DNA of 64,000 nt from Candidatus Bathyarchaeota archaeon. Its GTDB lineage: Archaea; Thermoproteota; Bathyarchaeia; 40CM-2-53-6. Below the pieces are notes generated by a model. The model was given only the letters and a program-made list of their open reading frames with translations. It made no database searches and was not told where the DNA came from. A program made the position numbers and the translations under genes. Below are positions 61,246 to 64,000 of this stretch, one piece after another. Position 1 is the first letter of the stretch, and each line of letters opens with the position of its first letter. Where the stretch lies: assembly GCA_005888745.1 (NCBI GenBank), contig VBBS01000030.1, forward strand, positions 62,001 to 126,000, in the 5' to 3' direction.

Positions 61246-63158
61246 TCGTTCACCCCCGAGATATCGGTAGTACGCTGTACGCGAACGCCCTTACGCGCTG
61301 ACCTCCCTTATGAGCCTACCCTTTTTCTCTCTCACAGAAAGTAAGAATCGATCGAGCTTTGCGGACGCTTAAACTCGCTCTGGTCAAATCATTCAGAACC
61401 AGTTCAGCTCTCAAATTCCAGGCCTTCATCTCCAAGAGTGCCCGCAAATCCGTGAAAATAGCGGACATCAGGTCTTCCGAGCGGCGACTCATTGTGTCGC
61501 TTTCTTGTGTATCACTCGATTGTTCTAGAGAGAGGCCTTTGTCGAAGACAAAGAAGTGTGCGTTGTGTGGTTCAAACTTAGAGCGTAAGGGCCTCCATCG
61601 GGTGCTGGTGTCGCTCCGTGGGCATCTCGCTCGAACAGCTAAGCGAACTCTCCAAGCGGGCTTCGGACTGTATTTGTCTCAACTGTCTTGCTGAAGTTCA
61701 AGGATAGAGTCGCGTATTCCTGAATCTGGCCTGTTGATTTGGCTAATTGACCTCCGAGAGAAAAGTCTCGATTTTGCTTGGGAACCCAAGAGTATCAGAG
61801 AGCATGACTTCTGAAGGGGAATCTGAATCCTGTTTCGTATTGCTTGAGCTTCTGTGGAACGGAAGGGTTTCGCGCGAAGACAAACTCTCTTCGGCTGCCC
61901 ACTCGGGTCATCGCATGATGAGATGAGAAAAAGAAGAAAGGCTTGGGGTGAGGAATTTCGGTTCTGTTCCTACATGCCGCCTTTCTTCTTCGACTTTTTC
62001 TTCTTAGCGTTCGTCGGCTTGTTCACCCGGCTCCATACTCACAATGGTGTTTGCTTAAGAATTCTCCTGTTTTTTCGGAGACATGATATTTCCTGACAAA
62101 TATCCGATCGGACTGGTTCATTGTGTCGCCTACGGAATTCTGGGAGATTTTTCTTCTAGACACTTCGTGTCTTGTAGAGCATCTTTTTGTTCGCTGGAGA
62201 GAATCGTCTGGGGCATCTTTCGGTCTCATCTCATTTCTGCGCTTTTGACTGTGGCCAAAATTCTTGGGAGTTTCCAGTCCTCGTTGCTGTTTGGAAGAAA
62301 CCTTGTCGCACCTGCAGACTGGTTTCAACGTTGCTTACTCCGCAGACCTTAAACAAAACTGTTGCGAGTCTACAGGATTCCGTGTCAGTACCAGTCGTTC
62401 TGGCTGTTAACTGATCGTGGTGTGACAGACCTCGTCCAACAAGTGTGAAGAGAGAGGCAGGGCTCTGGTGGACCAGAATCCCTTTTCGTTAGACCCCTGA
62501 ACCGTTTCTCGACCTTCTTAGGATCGGACAACCCTTTTTTTTGTTGGTGGGTGGTAAGGAAAGACGAGTTCCGAGGATTATCAGTGGTGAATGCCGCCTC
62601 AAGTTGGACAAAGATTTCCGCTCTGGCGAAAAATTCGCCCATTTTCAGCCCTGTTCTCGAATCTGGTACCCTGTTCGTACACAGCCTAGGAAATCGTTCT
62701 TGAACGCGCGCTAAAACAGCTAGATTCAGTCTGGCATAAGCCCATACCAAGCCCTGAGTCCCGCGACTCGCCTAAAATCCCTGCTGGACAGCGAGAGACC
62801 TCCAGGGGAGGGGGGTCTTGCACAGAGCATCTTGCGATGCGAGAGTGGTTGAGGAAAGAGTCTGGGCAGAATCCCTGTTATTAGCGATCCCGATTCTCGA
62901 AGGCCCGCTGGAGACTCTTTCAGGAATTCGCTCGTAATTGTTACCATCCTCGTCAGGCCATGGGAGCTAGTATTACGCTTCATTACTGACTCGCCTGTTA
63001 TCAGTGCCGGACAGGAAATGGTTTCCTGGAAAATGGGGTCTTAGCGACTGACCCTCGCGCAGCATGGGCGGTTCGTCCGGACTCTGAAATTAGCCTGCAG
63101 GTGCCTATCGTTAGTGTCGCCCTTTCAGGGGGCCGTTCCGAGACTTGACCGTGTTGTC
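61246..63158. other. 1.9-kb gene-poor region between alba and the KaiC-like gene
   Basis: No frame here has a recognisable family. The longest plausible ones are 61359-61694 plus (contains KKCALCGSNLERKGLHRVLV, a lone CxxC) and 62726-62983 minus; both look weak. Several perfect small hairpins occur: AGACAC-TTC-GTGTCT near 62159, GCATC-TTGC-GATGC near 62828, and CAGGAAA-TGG-TTTCCTG near 63013. A T8 run lies at about 62533. It may hold an unrecognised structured RNA or decayed genes. Confidence 0.4.
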
Positions 63159-63914
63159 TTAGTCGACGAATATTGTTTCCTTCGGGAAGACTTCGATTCC
63201 GCTTGTCGAGATCTTGTATGGACGCGGTTGCATGTCGATCGCTGTCTCTCTCATCTTCTCCACCTGCATGACCCTGTTGTACGTCTTACCTACCTTCGCG
63301 TTGGACAAGATCATGACCCCGTGTGCCAAGTACTCTTCAAGCTGCACCGCCCGCTCTACTGTCGGTCCCATAGCCCGCAGCTCTGTCGTCATTAGGCAGG
63401 TTGCGCCGGTCTTTACAAGTGCATCGACGAGATCGAGAATTGCGGTCCTCCGCTCCACCATCTCAGGATACTGGAAGATCAGCGATGTGACAGGATCAAC
63501 AACAATTCTCTTCGCATTGATTAGCTCAGTGTGCGTCTTAATCCCCTCGATAAGGCTCAAGATCGAGAAGTCCTTCCGACCTATAGAGGTCCGGCCAATC
63601 TTCACCTCACCCGGCATATGACGAAGGGGCGACGCGTTGATGAAAGCGAACTTCTTCCCCTTCTCAAGATCCTCGAACTTCCAACCGAACAGGCTCATCT
63701 CACGGTAAAAGTGCGCTTTCGTCTCGTCCAAGCTGACGAAGGCGCCATTCTCACCGTACATCTTGATCCCGTTCATCAAGAACTGCGAAGTTAGGATCGT
63801 CTTGCCAGTACCAGGCCCGCCGACCAACAGTATGACTCGTCCCCGTGGAAAACCACCAGTCAGGATCTCATCAAGGCCCGGAATACCGGTAGGGGTTCTA
63901 TCAACCATAGGCAT
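63159..63914 (-). CDS. KaiC-like RecA-superfamily ATPase
   Basis: A 251-residue single-domain KaiC/RadA-like protein: TPTGIPGLDEILTGGFPRG, Walker A VGGPGTGKTI (31-40), SLDETKAHF as the catalytic Glu region, and Walker B RIVVDPVTSLIF. Single-domain archaeal KaiC homologues take part in signalling and motility control but have no settled role; the circadian partners KaiA/KaiB are not nearby. ATTTATACC (complement of about 63966-63974) is a likely TATA box. Confidence 0.92.
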   Translation of the reverse strand: MPMVDRTPTGIPGLDEILTGGFPRGRVILLVGGPGTGKTILTSQFLMNGIKMYGENGAFVSLDETKAHFYREMSLFGWKFEDLEKGKKFAFINASPLRHMPGEVKIGRTSIGRKDFSILSLIEGIKTHTELINAKRIVVDPVTSLIFQYPEMVERRTAILDLVDALVKTGATCLMTTELRAMGPTVERAVQLEEYLAHGVMILSNAKVGKTYNRVMQVEKMRETAIDMQPRPYKISTSGIEVFPKETIFVD

Positions 63915-63965
63915 TTGCTATTGTCCACTCTCGCTTTCGAACTTTGAAGCAGATACTTCCAACAT

Positions 63966-63974
63966 GGTATAAAT
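63966..63974 (-). promoter_or_regulatory. TATA box of the KaiC-like gene
   Basis: GGTATAAAT on the plus strand reads ATTTATACC towards the gene, about 55 bp upstream of its ATG, leaving a leader of about 25-30 nt. Confidence 0.45.
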
Positions 63975-64000
63975 CGCTTCGGATTCCACACTCGCAGAAC

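Noticed and set aside
61970-62026. 18-codon minus-strand GTG frame rich in Lys (KKKKSKKK)
   Set aside because: Too short and low-complexity; no promoter or ribosome-binding site that I could identify.
62845-62880. GAGGAAAGAGTC considered as the RNase P RNA core GAGGAAAGTCC
   Set aside because: Only part of the core matches and the partner motifs of the P4 helix were not found; needs a covariance-model search.

Overview
The window is archaeal chromosome. It carries a thermosome subunit with a Gly/Met-rich tail, the chromatin protein Alba, a stand-alone KaiC/RadA-type ATPase, a tRNA-Leu(CAG) with encoded CCA, and many TATA boxes about 25 bp upstream of leaderless starts (TTG starts are common). 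Ammonium transporter, class II ribonucleotide reductase, TMEM175, GH15, trehalose synthesis, M1 aminopeptidase and many PadR/MarR/ArsR-type winged helices would fit a soil or sediment member of the Nitrososphaerota/Thermoproteota, but no 16S or amo gene is present, so the lineage is an inference.

Layout. 0-3.7 kb: 3' end of nrdJ, a short NfeD protein, a bactofilin-like polymer protein with a winged-helix partner, a zincin and a methyltransferase. 3.9-9.8 kb: Amt, a 48-residue zinc ribbon, an ankyrin/MarR divergent pair around a perfect palindrome, an aldo/keto reductase remnant, a nucleotidyltransferase/methyltransferase pair. 9.9-11.6 kb: thermosome. 12.5-22.8 kb: a secreted metallophosphoesterase whose reading frame breaks and continues as a 2,912-residue surface protein with 25 Ig-like repeats and a C-terminal membrane anchor. 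23-29.7 kb: Ada-type DNA repair, SDR, methyltransferase, dual winged-helix regulator, VOC protein, a peroxiredoxin-TfoX-cysteine-rich operon and TMEM175. 30-34 kb: MacB-type ABC exporter.

34.1-39.1 kb is a compact phospho-signalling locus: FHA, PPP-family phosphatase and VWA genes overlap by 4 bp each, opposite a membrane-anchored eukaryotic-type protein kinase. 39.3-51 kb: ChrB-like protein and PadR around a palindromic operator, MFS transporter, dienelactone hydrolase, M1 aminopeptidase, a GH15 glycosidase convergent with a fused trehalose-6-phosphate synthase/phosphatase, interspersed with decayed MscS, TetA-like MFS and AHSA1 genes.

51.9-60.6 kb is accessory DNA downstream of the 3' end of tRNA-Leu. 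Four degenerate copies of the tRNA 3' end, each fused to a shared non-tRNA sequence, divide it into cassettes: VapBC with a broken toxin, two archaeal STAND-like ATPases each bracketed by its own palindrome, and secreted beta-propeller proteins, one duplicated as a C-terminal remnant. No integrase is visible. The right end has Alba, a 1.9-kb stretch with no recognisable gene, and the KaiC-like ATPase.

A recurring theme is frame damage: at least seven loci have frameshifts or lost starts, often next to short homopolymers. Some (MscS, AHSA1, TetA) look like real decay; others may be sequence errors.
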